Below, in pieces: positions 9,019-20,920 of a stretch of 55,123 nt of DNA; the first letter of the stretch is position 1, and each line of letters opens with the position of its first letter. The notes below the pieces were generated by a model. It was given only the letters and a program-made list of their open reading frames with translations, made no database searches and was not told the DNA's origin. The position numbers and the translations under genes are program-made. Source of the DNA: Chloroflexota bacterium (GTDB lineage Bacteria > Chloroflexota > Dehalococcoidia > UBA2979); assembly GCA_947479915.1 (NCBI GenBank), contig CANKAU010000011.1, forward strand, positions 1-55,123, written 5' to 3'.

Positions 9019-9207
9019 CTAAGTCGCAGCGCGCCCGCGATCGCCAGCGGGCGACGCGGGTCGTCGACCCAGCGAGCGCCAGATGCTGAGGCCCAGCGTG
9101 ACGACAGTGAGCGTGAAGCCCGCACCGAGGACGGCGAAGAACGGCGTGAGCGCCGCTGCACCAGCGAACCCCACCATCATGACCAGCCCACCGAGGATCC
9201 GTCGCAT
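9019..9207 (-). CDS. Small two-helix membrane protein, unknown
   Basis: A 62-residue protein with two hydrophobic stretches (about residues 5-20 and 22-42) followed by a basic, Arg-rich tail, so it is probably a membrane hairpin with a cytoplasmic tail. ATG at 9207 has GGAG 7 bases upstream, which supports translation. It lies immediately downstream of the tRNA-Pro gene on the same strand. I do not recognise a family. Confidence 0.5.
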   Translation of the reverse strand: MRRILGGLVMMVGFAGAAALTPFFAVLGAGFTLTVVTLGLSIWRSLGRRPASPAGDRGRAAT

Positions 9208-9252
9208 GGGCTCGCTCCGGAAGATGGGAGGAGAGGGGGGAGAAGTGAAAGA

Positions 9253-9329
9253 TGGTCGGGGCGGCGGGATTTGAACCCACGACCCCCAGTCCCCCAGACT
9301 GGTGCGCTGCCAGACTGCGCCACACCCCG
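9253..9329 (-). tRNA. tRNA-Pro (anticodon GGG)
   Basis: A complete 77-base cloverleaf on the minus strand with the 3' CCA encoded. The acceptor starts CGGGGTG and pairs with CGCCCCG, giving the C1-G72 pair and A73 discriminator typical of bacterial tRNA-Pro. T8, a D-arm beginning GGCGC, an anticodon stem CCAGT/ACTGG with loop CTGGGGG (anticodon GGG, reading CCC/CCU), and a TTCAAAT T-loop are all present. Confidence 0.95.
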
Positions 9330-9360
9330 ACCGTGCCGCCGATGCTACCAGACCGCGCCG

Positions 9361-11190
9361 CTAGGCGAGACCCGCCACCCTCGCAGCCCCCACCAGCACC
9401 ATCCCGATCGTGGTGACCAGGGCGTACTGGGCGGCCGTGATGCGGTTCAACTGGCGCAGCACGTAGGAGTGCAGCACCCCCGTCACGAAGTAGAACACCA
9501 GCACCAGCGCGAGCCCCGCGAGGTACCCGTCCAGCGGCAGGTAGAACAGTAGCCACCGCACCTGAGACAGCACCAGGCCCACCAGCGCGGCGAAGACCGT
9601 GGTCTCCACCGGATCCACCTCGCCCTCCCGGACGACCTCGATCGCGAGCATCGTGCCGATGAACCATGTGGCGATGAACGCCGGGACCACGCCCAGGTTC
9701 AGCACGTAGGTCATGGCCAACAGCGAGAACGCCGCGAAATAGGCCGCCCCGGTGGTCACCATGCGCGCGTAGCGGTAGAGCGGCGAGCCCGTGCGCACCG
9801 AGAGCACCTCGGCGACGGCGATCGCGCCGAACCCGAGCCCGGCGAGCAGCGCCCACACCAGGACCGTGTGCCCGGTGATGTTGTGCTCGATGAGCAGCGG
9901 CGCGGCGAAGACGTACAGCGCGGGCAGGAACAGGTACGGCGTCGTGTCCTCGCCCCGTGCGAACGCGGCACGCCACGTCGCCCGCAACACGCCGTCCATC
10001 CCGGCCGCCACGCCCAGCGCCACGACCACGAGGATCCACCGCGGTGACGGCTCCACCAGCACGAACATGAGGAACGACAGCGTCGTCAGCACCGTGATGA
10101 CCGCGAGGAAGCCGTTCCAGTAGTGCGGGTGGGAGGGCCACGCGAAGCGCGAGAACGGCCCGCCCTTCGCGATGAGCTCGGCTTCGCGCTCCTCCTCAGC
10201 CTCCTCCTCGGCGGACTCGGCGTCGGGATCGATCAGCGGGAGATCCTCGGCGATCACGGTCAGCGGCGGCACCGGCGGGAACTCCGCCTCCTCGGGCGTC
10301 TTCGCCGGCGGCTGCTCGAGGACCGACTCCGCTTCCTGCAGCGCATCCTCGATCGCCTGCGCGACCACCTCGAGTGACGGCAGCGGCTCAAGGTCGTCGA
10401 TCACCGGCTGCGGTTCCGCGGGCGGGGTGTGGAACAGCGACGGCTGCGCGTCCTCGGGCTGGCCGGAGTCGGCATCCGTCTCGACCGCGCCGTCGATGAT
10501 GAGTTCGCCCACTGGCTCGGCCGCCGCCGTGACTTCCGACGCGGCCTCGGGCTCGGCGATCGCTTCAGGCTGTGCTTCCGCCGGAGGCGAGGTGTCCACG
10601 GGGGGCGGTGTCGAGCCGCCGAACTGGCCGAACCGCCAGGAGGCGCCGGGCGCGCTCGATGGGGGCGAGGGGGCGGGCGCATCGAGGTCCGACGGGAGGG
10701 CGGCCGGAACAGATGCGTCCTCGTCAACGTGCGGGACGTCGATGACCGGGGTGGCCTCGCTGAGCGGCGGGCGGGCGGGCGTCTCGAACGCGGCCGGGGC
10801 CGGGGTCGAGGCGGTCGAGGGTGTGGCGCGCTCCTCGGCGGCGCTCGCCGAGCGCCACGGGGCCGCAGCTGCAGGCGGTTCGTTCCGGGCGTCACCGCGC
10901 TGCACGAGCGAGCGCAGTCGGCCGAACCAGCCTCCCGTTGCGGGCGGCTCGCTGGGCAACTCGGCGGCGGGGGGCGGCTCCGGACGCAGCGAGGTAGGAC
11001 GGAACACCTGCGGCTCAGGTGGGAACCGGCGCGGAGCGGGAGCTGGCTCGGCGGCCAGCGGGTCGACTGGTGTCGTGAGATTCGCCGCGGGCGAGGCCCA
11101 CCCGGCCGGCGCGGCGCTCGCGGCGTCGTGCGGCGGCTCGGGCGTGGGGGCGCCGTCCTCGGGCGTGCGCGGCGTCTCCTCGTCGGGCAC
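9361..11190 (-). CDS. Large membrane protein with disordered acidic/proline-rich N-terminus
   Basis: A 609-residue protein of unknown function. The first 330 or so residues are low-complexity and Pro/Ala/Glu-rich, likely disordered and cytoplasmic. The C-terminal 270 residues form about nine hydrophobic segments with few charges between them, resembling an uncharacterised integral membrane domain. The GTG at 11190 lies 3 bases after the stop of the amidohydrolase gene, so the two are probably translated together. No catalytic motif is visible. The long tail could be a scaffold for partner binding, but that is speculation. Confidence 0.7.
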   Translation of the reverse strand: MPDEETPRTPEDGAPTPEPPHDAASAAPAGWASPAANLTTPVDPLAAEPAPAPRRFPPEPQVFRPTSLRPEPPPAAELPSEPPATGGWFGRLRSLVQRGDARNEPPAAAAPWRSASAAEERATPSTASTPAPAAFETPARPPLSEATPVIDVPHVDEDASVPAALPSDLDAPAPSPPSSAPGASWRFGQFGGSTPPPVDTSPPAEAQPEAIAEPEAASEVTAAAEPVGELIIDGAVETDADSGQPEDAQPSLFHTPPAEPQPVIDDLEPLPSLEVVAQAIEDALQEAESVLEQPPAKTPEEAEFPPVPPLTVIAEDLPLIDPDAESAEEEAEEEREAELIAKGGPFSRFAWPSHPHYWNGFLAVITVLTTLSFLMFVLVEPSPRWILVVVALGVAAGMDGVLRATWRAAFARGEDTTPYLFLPALYVFAAPLLIEHNITGHTVLVWALLAGLGFGAIAVAEVLSVRTGSPLYRYARMVTTGAAYFAAFSLLAMTYVLNLGVVPAFIATWFIGTMLAIEVVREGEVDPVETTVFAALVGLVLSQVRWLLFYLPLDGYLAGLALVLVFYFVTGVLHSYVLRQLNRITAAQYALVTTIGMVLVGAARVAGLA

Positions 11191-11193
11191 GCG

Positions 11194-12093
11194 CTACTCG
11201 GCGGCGCGCGCGGGCGTCTCGAAGCCGAAGACCTCGGCGGCGTTCGCCCAGCGGATGCGGTGCTTCTGGTCCTCGGTCAGCGCGACCTGGTCGAACAGCC
11301 GCTCGAGATTCGAGACGTGCGGGCCGATCTCGTCGTTGCCGCAGTCGGAGCCCCACGTGATCTTCTCGACGCCGATCTCGTGCCCCACCAGTCGACGCTC
11401 CACGGCGTGGCGCTCGATCGTGTCGCCGCCGGAGAGGTCGAGGTACACGTTGTGGCGCCAGCGCGTGACGGACGCGGCCTCGTCGTAGTTGCCGGTGCCG
11501 CCCATGTGCGCACCGATGAGCTTTAGCGACGGGAAGTTGTTCGCGATCGTGTCCATGTGGAACGGGCGCATGCGGATCGCGGAGACATCGCGCGGCTGGT
11601 TGCGCCCCATCCGCACCATGCGCTCCAGCGACTCGACCGCCTTCGGGTCGCGCCGTGGGTGGGTGATGGAGTAGTCCACGCCCCCGCCGATGACGCCCAT
11701 GTGCATCAGGATCGGCATGTCCAGCTCCTCGGCGACCTGGTACACGCCGAAGTACTTGTAGTCGTCGTAGGGGCGGCGGACGCCGATCATCTTCAGCCCG
11801 CGGTAGCCGATGCTATGCAGGCGACGCACCTCGCGCGGGGTGATCTCGTCCGGGTCGATCATCGCGGACGGGACGAAGAGGTCCTCGTGGCGACGGGCGT
11901 AAACGAGGGACTCGTCATAGCCGAGGCCCATGCGGCCACCCGACAGCAGTGAGGCCTTGACCACCCCGGCGGCCCGCAGCGCATCTGCGCGCAGGTCGAT
12001 CTCCTTGGCGGGGTCGGAGTCTTCCGGGTTCTCCCAGTTGCGCGGGAAGTGGCAGTGAACGTCCCAGATCTTGGCGGTCATGGCTTCCGGCAC
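11194..12093 (-). CDS. Metal-dependent amidohydrolase family protein
   Basis: A 299-residue TIM-barrel hydrolase or decarboxylase of the amidohydrolase-2 type (relatives include ACMSD and gamma-resorcylate decarboxylase). Metal-ligand motifs appear in order: DVHCH near the N-terminus, LMHMG in the middle, IGAHMGG, and GSDCG near the C-terminus, fitting an HxH/H/H/D metal site. The GTG at 12093 is favoured over the ATG at 12081 because GGGGAG lies 6 bases before it. The gene is followed after 3 bases by the large membrane protein. Substrate unknown. Confidence 0.8.
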   Translation of the reverse strand: MPEAMTAKIWDVHCHFPRNWENPEDSDPAKEIDLRADALRAAGVVKASLLSGGRMGLGYDESLVYARRHEDLFVPSAMIDPDEITPREVRRLHSIGYRGLKMIGVRRPYDDYKYFGVYQVAEELDMPILMHMGVIGGGVDYSITHPRRDPKAVESLERMVRMGRNQPRDVSAIRMRPFHMDTIANNFPSLKLIGAHMGGTGNYDEAASVTRWRHNVYLDLSGGDTIERHAVERRLVGHEIGVEKITWGSDCGNDEIGPHVSNLERLFDQVALTEDQKHRIRWANAAEVFGFETPARAAE

Positions 12094-12200
12094 GAGGCAC
12101 TCCCCTGAAGCAGCGGTGCCTCCTCGCCATGGTGGTCGAGGGGCGGCGACTGCGCGGCACATCGTACCGCAGCGTGCCCGCACGAACCCGCCGTGTTTCA

Positions 12201-12235
12201 GCGGGCTGCAGGCGCGGGATACCCGCGCCGCCCGC
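12201..12235 (-). terminator. Nested GC-rich hairpin downstream of the GNAT gene
   Basis: An inner perfect 8-bp stem (12211-12218 with 12222-12229, loop of 3) is enclosed by a 6-bp outer stem (12201-12206 with 12230-12235) with a 4-base bulge. It lies 27 bases after the GNAT stop and is likely its terminator, although no clear T-run follows. Confidence 0.5.
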
Positions 12236-12262
12236 GCAGACCTGCGGGCACCGACCTTCGGG

Positions 12263-12724
12263 CTACGGGCGGCGTGCCGTCTGGTAGAAGCGCAGCTCGA
12301 AGCCCATGCGCGCCCAGAACGCCCGCGCGAGGAAGTTGTCGCGCAGGATGCCCGCCTCCACCTCGTACGTCCCGCGCTCGCGGTGGTCGGCGAGGATTGC
12401 CTCGACGGCGGCGCCGCCGACGCCCTGGCGCCGGAAAGCTGGGAGGACGTAGAACTCCGAGATCGTCGCGACCATGCGCTGGTCATCGGGGAAGTCGGGG
12501 AGGTAGCGGACGATCGCCATGCCGGCGCGCTTGCCGTCCTGCATCAGCCAGATGAACTCTCGCCCGTCCATGTCCTCCAGCATCGCCTCGATGTACAGGT
12601 TGACATCGAACGGGCTGTGCTCGGTCGCGGGGTCGTAGCGATCCATCTCCGCCATGTACTCGCGCAGCATGTCGAAGAACGGGTCGTAGTCGAGGAACAG
12701 CACCGGTTCCATCGTCACGGTCAC
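12263..12724 (-). CDS. GNAT-family N-acetyltransferase
   Basis: A 153-residue acetyltransferase-like protein. The acetyl-CoA binding motif A is visible as RRQGVGGAAVE after a beta-strand ISEFYVLP, followed by a typical motif B region (LARAFWARMGFE). The acceptor is unknown. The GTG at 12724 is chosen because GGAG lies 6 bases before it and because this start overlaps the upstream HAD gene's stop as GTGA, a coupling seen elsewhere in this window; an ATG at 12736 is the alternative. The pair HAD-GNAT is therefore one transcription unit. Confidence 0.85.
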   Translation of the reverse strand: MTVTMEPVLFLDYDPFFDMLREYMAEMDRYDPATEHSPFDVNLYIEAMLEDMDGREFIWLMQDGKRAGMAIVRYLPDFPDDQRMVATISEFYVLPAFRRQGVGGAAVEAILADHRERGTYEVEAGILRDNFLARAFWARMGFELRFYQTARRP

Positions 12725-13449
12725 GGCGCGCTCCATTCCAGCGGAACCTCGAGGAGCGAGCGGATCACACGCACGTCCTGCGGCACGCTCCTCGTCCCCT
12801 CCCGGTCGATGAACACCGCGTGCATCCCTGCCGCCTCCGCCCCACGCACGTCCGCGCTCACGCTGTCGCCCACCATCACGATCGCCTCCGGCGGCGTCGA
12901 CGTGTAGCGCAGCGCTGCGGAGAAGATTGCGGGGTGCGGCTTGCGTACGCCCTCGCGGGCGCTCGTGACGGTCGCGCGGACGAGGGCGCCGAGGCCCCGA
13001 TCCTGCACGATCTCCGGGAGCGTCCAGATGTGGTTCGACACGATGATCGATTCGATACCGGCGTCCGCGAGGCGCTGCAGCGCGGGCACCGTGTCATCGA
13101 ACGGCACGTAGCGCGCGGCTTCCTCCTCGAGCAGGGCAGCGACCCGTCCCGCCTCGGTCAGCCGGGACTCATCCTGCGCACCGGCGGCGCGCAGGCGGTC
13201 GGCGGCGAGGGCGGCGCGCAGCGCGCGGAACGTGTCCTGCGACCTCGACGCGTCGAGGTGCACCGGTCCGAGTGGGGTCATCCACGGCGCCCACGCGTCG
13301 TCGGTGGCCTGCGCCGCGAGCGCGTCCTCGGACGCCACGATGCCCGCGGCGCGGGCGGCCTCGGCGTACAGCGCCCAGTGCGAAGGCCGCATGAACGCCA
13401 GCGTGCCATCGAAGTCGAAGCAGACCGTGCGGATGCGCGTGCTCGCCAT
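12721..13449 (-). CDS. HAD-superfamily hydrolase (phosphatase-like)
   Basis: A 242-residue HAD hydrolase with the nucleophile motif DFDGT near residue 11, a helical cap, the second motif at IIVSN, the lysine in GVRKPHPAIF, and the acidic motif MVGDSVSADVRGA. That is the subfamily I pattern of small-molecule phosphatases. Substrate unknown. The ATG at 13449 is chosen because translation upstream becomes non-coding in character. Its stop overlaps the GNAT start by four bases (GTGA). Confidence 0.85.
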   Translation of the reverse strand: MASTRIRTVCFDFDGTLAFMRPSHWALYAEAARAAGIVASEDALAAQATDDAWAPWMTPLGPVHLDASRSQDTFRALRAALAADRLRAAGAQDESRLTEAGRVAALLEEEAARYVPFDDTVPALQRLADAGIESIIVSNHIWTLPEIVQDRGLGALVRATVTSAREGVRKPHPAIFSAALRYTSTPPEAIVMVGDSVSADVRGAEAAGMHAVFIDREGTRSVPQDVRVIRSLLEVPLEWSAP

Positions 13450-13589
13450 TCCCACACGATAGGAGCCGCCGCGCTGGAATGCGAAGGCGACGGCACCCTC
13501 GGCTGATCCCCCGGTCTGGTGTGTTTGCCCCTCCCCAGGGGCGGGAGAATTCGGGATAATCACGCCGGGGGCTTGAGAAAGGGATCCCG

Positions 13590-14263
13590 GTGACCGCACC
13601 GGAGGTCAGTGCCGTGATCGAGCACTTTGAGGCCGCCCACCGCGTGCTGCGCGATCGCGTCCCTTCTGACGACCTCGTCTCCATCGAGGACTCACCGAAC
13701 GTCATCTACGCGATCTGGCCCGACGGCCGTCTCGCGTACACCAACCGCGCCTTTCGTGAGTTCGCGGAGGTCAACGGCGCGGCCTCGCTGCTGTCCACGT
13801 GGGGCGTCGGTCGGAACGTGTTCGACGCGATGAGCGGGCAGGTGGCGGAGTTCTACCGCGAACACTGGGCCGCCGTGCTCGCGAGCGGCGAGCCGGGCCA
13901 GCACACCTACGAGTGCTCGTCGAGGGAGGAGTTCAGGCTCTTCCACATGACCTCGCACCCGCTGCCCGGGGGCCTTGGTCTCGTGCTGGTCGTGAACTCA
14001 CTCGCCCACGTCCGCGCGCATGACCGCGTGGCGCGACAGGCAATTGAAGTGCGGTACCGCGACGCGGACGGCCTGATCCTGCAATGCGCCAACTGCCGGC
14101 GGGTGCGCGATACCGAGTCGCAGGGGGCGTGGCACTGGATCCCCGACTGGGTGAGCAAGCCGCCTGACCTGACGAGCCACGGCATCTGCTCGATCTGCAT
14201 CGGGGTGTACTACTCGCCCCGCTTCATCGGGCATGACACCGCGCGCAAGGCGACACGCAAGCG

Positions 14264-14267
<4 letters not shown>
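13590..14267 (+). CDS. PAS-domain protein with C-terminal Cys/His knuckle
   Basis: A 225-residue soluble protein. Residues about 27-140 look like a PAS sensor domain (NVIYAIWPDGRLAYTN opening). The C-terminus carries C166-x2-C169 (CANCRRVRD) and H197-G-I-C200-x2-C203. This CxxC...HGICxxC module is common at the end of bacterial PAS and response-regulator proteins and looks like a metal or cofactor site. No output domain is visible, so it may act by binding a partner. The GTG at 13590 has AAAGGGA a few bases upstream. Its stop codon shares the palindrome CTAG with the stop of mfd on the other strand. Confidence 0.8.
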
Positions 14268-17731
<3,464 letters not shown>

Positions 17732-17875
17732 GCGGCTCTCAGCCCCTCGAAACGTGCGAGCAATCGCGAACGGGGCCGCCCGCGTGGGGTGGCCCTGTGA
17801 CGATGTGCCTCGATGGTCCCAGTGTACGGAGCGCGGTTCGTGCGGGCCACGCCGGCAGCGGGGGGATCCTCGCGT

Positions 17876-18577
17876 CTAGCCCGCCGCGGTGGGCGGTTCC
17901 CAGCGGTTCAGCTCGTTCATCGCGACCTCGAAGCCCAGCGCGGCGGCCTGCTGGACGGCGTCGGCGACGCGGTCCACTGCGGCGTCGAGGATTGCGCGCT
18001 GGGGTGCGGAGGGGCGCGCGAGCACCCACTTGGCGATGCGCTCCGGGTCGCGCACGGGGATCGTGCCGTCGTACGGCCGGTCGATGCCGATGCGAATGCG
18101 TGGGAACTCCGTGTTCCCCCCGAGCGCGGCGATGATCGACTTCAGCCCGTTGTTGCCGCCGCTGCTTCCCTGCAGGCGCATCCTCGGGCGGCCCACGGGC
18201 AGGTCGAGGTCGTCGTAGATGACAAGCAACTCGCGCGGCGTGGCGTGCAGCCGCTTCATCTCCGTGACGATGCCCGCGCCGGCGTCGTTGTAGAACGTGC
18301 GCGAGATCGCGAGCCCCACCGCGCGCCCCTCGAGGTCCACCCGGGCCGCATCGACGTTTCCCGAGCGCGTCAGTTCGACGCGGTGCCGTCGCGCGAGGAC
18401 GCCGATGCACCACATACCGACGTTGTGGCGGGTCTGTCCGTAGTCGTTGGTGGGGTTGCCGAGGCCGACGACCAGCAGCGGCCGCGCCGGGCCGTCCTTC
18501 GGCGGGACGGGGGCGGCGTCTTCCACCTCGGGACGAGGTGAGCGCGGGCGGAACTGGCCGAATCCTCCGAGTGGCAT
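17876..18577 (-). CDS. pth: Peptidyl-tRNA hydrolase, His-to-Asn variant
   Basis: Releases peptides from prematurely dissociated peptidyl-tRNA. The core (from about residue 33) has GLGNPTNDYGQTRHNVG with the catalytic histidine, FYND with the conserved Asn, and DDLDLPVG with the conserved Asp. The usual GGHNG motif reads GGNNG (N142, N143), so the histidine equivalent to E. coli H113 is replaced. The 233-residue length includes an N-terminal extension of about 32 residues not found in E. coli Pth; no clear ribosome site precedes the ATG at 18577, and the extension could be partly untranslated. Family is certain. Confidence 0.9.
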   Translation of the reverse strand: MPLGGFGQFRPRSPRPEVEDAAPVPPKDGPARPLLVVGLGNPTNDYGQTRHNVGMWCIGVLARRHRVELTRSGNVDAARVDLEGRAVGLAISRTFYNDAGAGIVTEMKRLHATPRELLVIYDDLDLPVGRPRMRLQGSSGGNNGLKSIIAALGGNTEFPRIRIGIDRPYDGTIPVRDPERIAKWVLARPSAPQRAILDAAVDRVADAVQQAAALGFEVAMNELNRWEPPTAAG

Positions 18578-18619
18578 GAGGCATCGTGTGTCGCACGCGC
18601 GCCTCGGCGCAACCGCTGG

Positions 18620-19996
18620 CTACTCGGCGAGGCGCAGGCTCCCCGCGCGGCCGAGGGGCGTGCGGCCGTCCGGCGAGGCGTCGATCGCGTGCAGCGCGGC
18701 GCGCCGGAACTCATCGACGGCGGCCTCGAGGTTCGCGAGCGTGACCTCGGGGAACTGCTGCGCGACGACGGTAAGTGGTGAGCGCGCGGCCGCCGTCAGC
18801 AGCGCGTCGATGCGCTCGGCCAGCCGCTCGTCGAGCACGCGGTCGAGGTGGTCAACCTTGCTCAGGGCGATCGCGTCCAAGATCGCGCGCAGGTCGTCGT
18901 CGTGCCGCAGGGCGCACGCGGCCAGTGCGGCCGAGAGGCGGCGAAGCTGCCGTGCGAGCGCGTGGTCGACAGCCTCGGTGGCCTGCAGATAGGCCGCCGC
19001 CCGCCCGTTCGCCTCGCCGAGGAGCACGCCCGCGGTCGTCGCTGCCTCGGCATCGGCGTCGCGCGGCATCGCCACGAGCGCGTCGAGGGCGTCACGCGCT
19101 GCGGCCAGCGCTGCGGCACCCTCGGGCGGACCGAGCGCTGTGATCGTGTTCAGTCGGTCCAGCGTGGCGCAGCGCGCTTCGGCGGCCTCGGCGGCGCGCA
19201 GCAGTGCGTCCCGCTCGACGACCGCGTGCCGGTAGTGCTCCGCGTAGGCGCGCCGGTAGCGGCGCTGCCACGACTGCACCGCGGCGAAGGCGGCGGTCAT
19301 GGACGCGCCCTCGAGGGCGCGCCACGGCGATGCCTGCTCCAGCAGCACCATCCGGTCGACCGCAAGGTCGGCCGCGCCGCCCAGCCCGTGCGGGACGACC
19401 GCCGCGCGCAGGAAGCGCATCAGTGCGGCGTCGCCGGGCGCGGTTGCCTCGATCCGTGCGAGGAGGATCGCCTCGGCGAACGCCTCCGGCTCGCCGAACG
19501 CGACGTGCAGCCAGCGCTCCAGAGCGACCGCGCGATGCGCGATGAGCGGTTCCAGCACCGGCACGCCCCGTGCGAAGGCTCGTAGCGCCTCGGCCTGCCG
19601 GTCGGCGTCGAGGGGCGGCGGGTCGGGGTAGCGGAGGGCGGTGGCGCCGGCGAGCAGGAACTCTTCGAGTGCGGCGGAAGGGCCACGGTGGTGGGGTGAC
19701 CAGGCCCAGAGCCGGCGCGGGGCGGCGCCGCTCGTCGCTCCGTCTCTCAGTGTGACATAACGTGTCGCACCGTCGGCCAGGCCGATCGGCTCGATGTCGA
19801 CGGCCAGCCAGCGGGGGGCCTCGCACGGCAGCGGCCCGGCAGCGAGGTACACCACCCGCACGTCCGCCTCGAGCGGGTCGGGGGGAAGCGCGAAGCGGGA
19901 CTCCCAGCGTGCCGCGCGGATCTCCTGGACGGCGAACGGAACGCCGTCGTCGTCGTGCTCGTACAGGATGATCGAGGTGGGAAGTGCGGTCGGCAT
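18620..19996 (-). CDS. Large mostly helical protein of unknown function
   Basis: A 458-residue protein I do not recognise. The first 100 residues look beta-rich; the rest is strongly helical and Ala/Leu/Arg-rich, with a YRRAYAEHYRHAVVERD stretch suggesting a long helix or coiled coil. No membrane segment, Walker motif or catalytic signature is evident. ATG at 19996 has GGAG 6-7 bases upstream, preferred over ATG 20029. A divergent promoter region separates it from the ATP-grasp gene. It lies 42 bases downstream of pth on the same strand direction, ending first in the minus order. Confidence 0.65.
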   Translation of the reverse strand: MPTALPTSIILYEHDDDGVPFAVQEIRAARWESRFALPPDPLEADVRVVYLAAGPLPCEAPRWLAVDIEPIGLADGATRYVTLRDGATSGAAPRRLWAWSPHHRGPSAALEEFLLAGATALRYPDPPPLDADRQAEALRAFARGVPVLEPLIAHRAVALERWLHVAFGEPEAFAEAILLARIEATAPGDAALMRFLRAAVVPHGLGGAADLAVDRMVLLEQASPWRALEGASMTAAFAAVQSWQRRYRRAYAEHYRHAVVERDALLRAAEAAEARCATLDRLNTITALGPPEGAAALAAARDALDALVAMPRDADAEAATTAGVLLGEANGRAAAYLQATEAVDHALARQLRRLSAALAACALRHDDDLRAILDAIALSKVDHLDRVLDERLAERIDALLTAAARSPLTVVAQQFPEVTLANLEAAVDEFRRAALHAIDASPDGRTPLGRAGSLRLAE

Positions 19997-20028
19997 GGGC
20001 GACTCCAGCGGAACGTCAGTTCCGAACA

Positions 20029-20056
20029 TATATACCGTCGCACGATTGCGCGTCCA
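20029..20056 (-). promoter_or_regulatory. Predicted minus-strand promoter for the unknown helical protein
   Basis: TGGACG (20051-20056) and TATATA (20029-20034) on the minus strand with a 16-base spacer, in an AT-rich patch that stands out from the surrounding high-GC sequence. It would start transcription about 25 bases before the ATG at 19996. Confidence 0.5.
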
Positions 20057-20081
20057 GCCCTTTCTTCGCCAACGATCGTGA

Positions 20082-20110
20082 TTGCGGCCCTCGAACCGCC
20101 CGCCTACGAT
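20082..20110 (+). promoter_or_regulatory. Predicted promoter of the ATP-grasp gene
   Basis: TTGCGG (20082-20087) and TACGAT (20105-20110) with a perfect 17-base spacer, about 30 bases before the ATG at 20142. It is divergent from the promoter at 20029-20056. Confidence 0.55.
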
Positions 20111-20141
20111 GCCGCCGTCCCGCACCGCCGAGGAGTCCGCC

Positions 20142-20855
20142 ATGCCCGATCCCATCGCGTCCGCCCGCGCCGACAGCCGCCTGCTGCTGAACGAGGTCGA
20201 GGCGAAGGCGTTGCTGGCCGAGGCCGGCGTTGCAGTGACCGAGACCCGGCTGGCTCGCACCGTCGACGAGGCGGTCGCGCTCGCTGAGGCGCTGGGCTAC
20301 CCCGCGGCGCTGAAGATCGTGTCGGCCGATATCGCCCACAAGTCGGATGTCGGGGGCGTGGTCCTCGGGCTTGCGGATGCCGAGGCGGTGCGGCAGGCGC
20401 ACGGCACGATGCTCGCCCGCGTCGCCGACGCGGCCCCAGGGGCACGCATCGATGGCGTCTCGGTGCAGAGGATGGCCGCGCCGGGCATTGAAATCATCGT
20501 CGGCGGCACGACGGACCCCCAGTTCGGTCCGGTGCTCATGTTCGGACTCGGCGGGGTGTTCGTGGAGGTGCTGAAAGACGTCGCCTTCCGCATCGTGCCG
20601 CTGGAGCCGCGGGATGCGGCCCAGATGGTGCGCGAGATCCGCGGGCTCCCCGTGCTCCAGGGCGCCCGGGGCGCACAGCCCGCCGACCTCGGCGCGATCG
20701 AGGCGATGCTGCTCCAGGTGTCGCGGTTCATGGCCGACCACGCGGAGGTCGCCGAGCTCGACCTGAACCCGGTGTTCGTCTACCCCGAGGGTGCAGTTGC
20801 CGTCGACGCCCGGATCGTGCTCGCGCAGCCGGACGAGGTCCGCGCGGGGCTGTAG
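20142..20855 (+). CDS. ATP-grasp subunit of ADP-forming acyl-CoA synthetase
   Basis: A 237-residue protein corresponding to the beta (ATP-grasp) part of ADP-forming acetyl/acyl-CoA synthetase, which converts acyl-CoA, ADP and phosphate to acid, CoA and ATP. Visible: LLAEAGVAVTETRLA opening, KIVSADIAHKSDVGGV, the FGPVLMFGLGG loop, and ELDLNPVFV near the C-terminus, all typical of this family. The CoA-binding alpha part is absent here; it may be encoded elsewhere or the protein may act alone. ATG at 20142 has AGGAG 7 bases upstream. Confidence 0.85.
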   Translation: MPDPIASARADSRLLLNEVEAKALLAEAGVAVTETRLARTVDEAVALAEALGYPAALKIVSADIAHKSDVGGVVLGLADAEAVRQAHGTMLARVADAAPGARIDGVSVQRMAAPGIEIIVGGTTDPQFGPVLMFGLGGVFVEVLKDVAFRIVPLEPRDAAQMVREIRGLPVLQGARGAQPADLGAIEAMLLQVSRFMADHAEVAELDLNPVFVYPEGAVAVDARIVLAQPDEVRAGL

Positions 20856-20874
20856 GTCGCAGATGGGGGGACGG

Positions 20875-20895
20875 GCGCAGTAACGTTTACTGCGC
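20875..20895. promoter_or_regulatory. Perfect 21-base dyad upstream of cysteine desulfurase
   Basis: Two perfect 9-base arms (20875-20883 and 20887-20895) flank a CGT centre. It sits 20 bases after the ATP-grasp gene stop and 25 bases before the desulfurase ATG. It could be an operator, or a hairpin in the intergenic RNA; there is no T-run. Its centre resembles LacI-family operators but no such regulator is in the window. Confidence 0.55.
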
Positions 20896-20920
20896 TCGTC
20901 GCCGGGTCTACGCTCTGATC

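Noticed and set aside
13527-13542. Small GCCCCT...AGGGGC hairpin before the PAS gene
   Set aside because: Short and common in GC-rich DNA; no further support for an operator or terminator.
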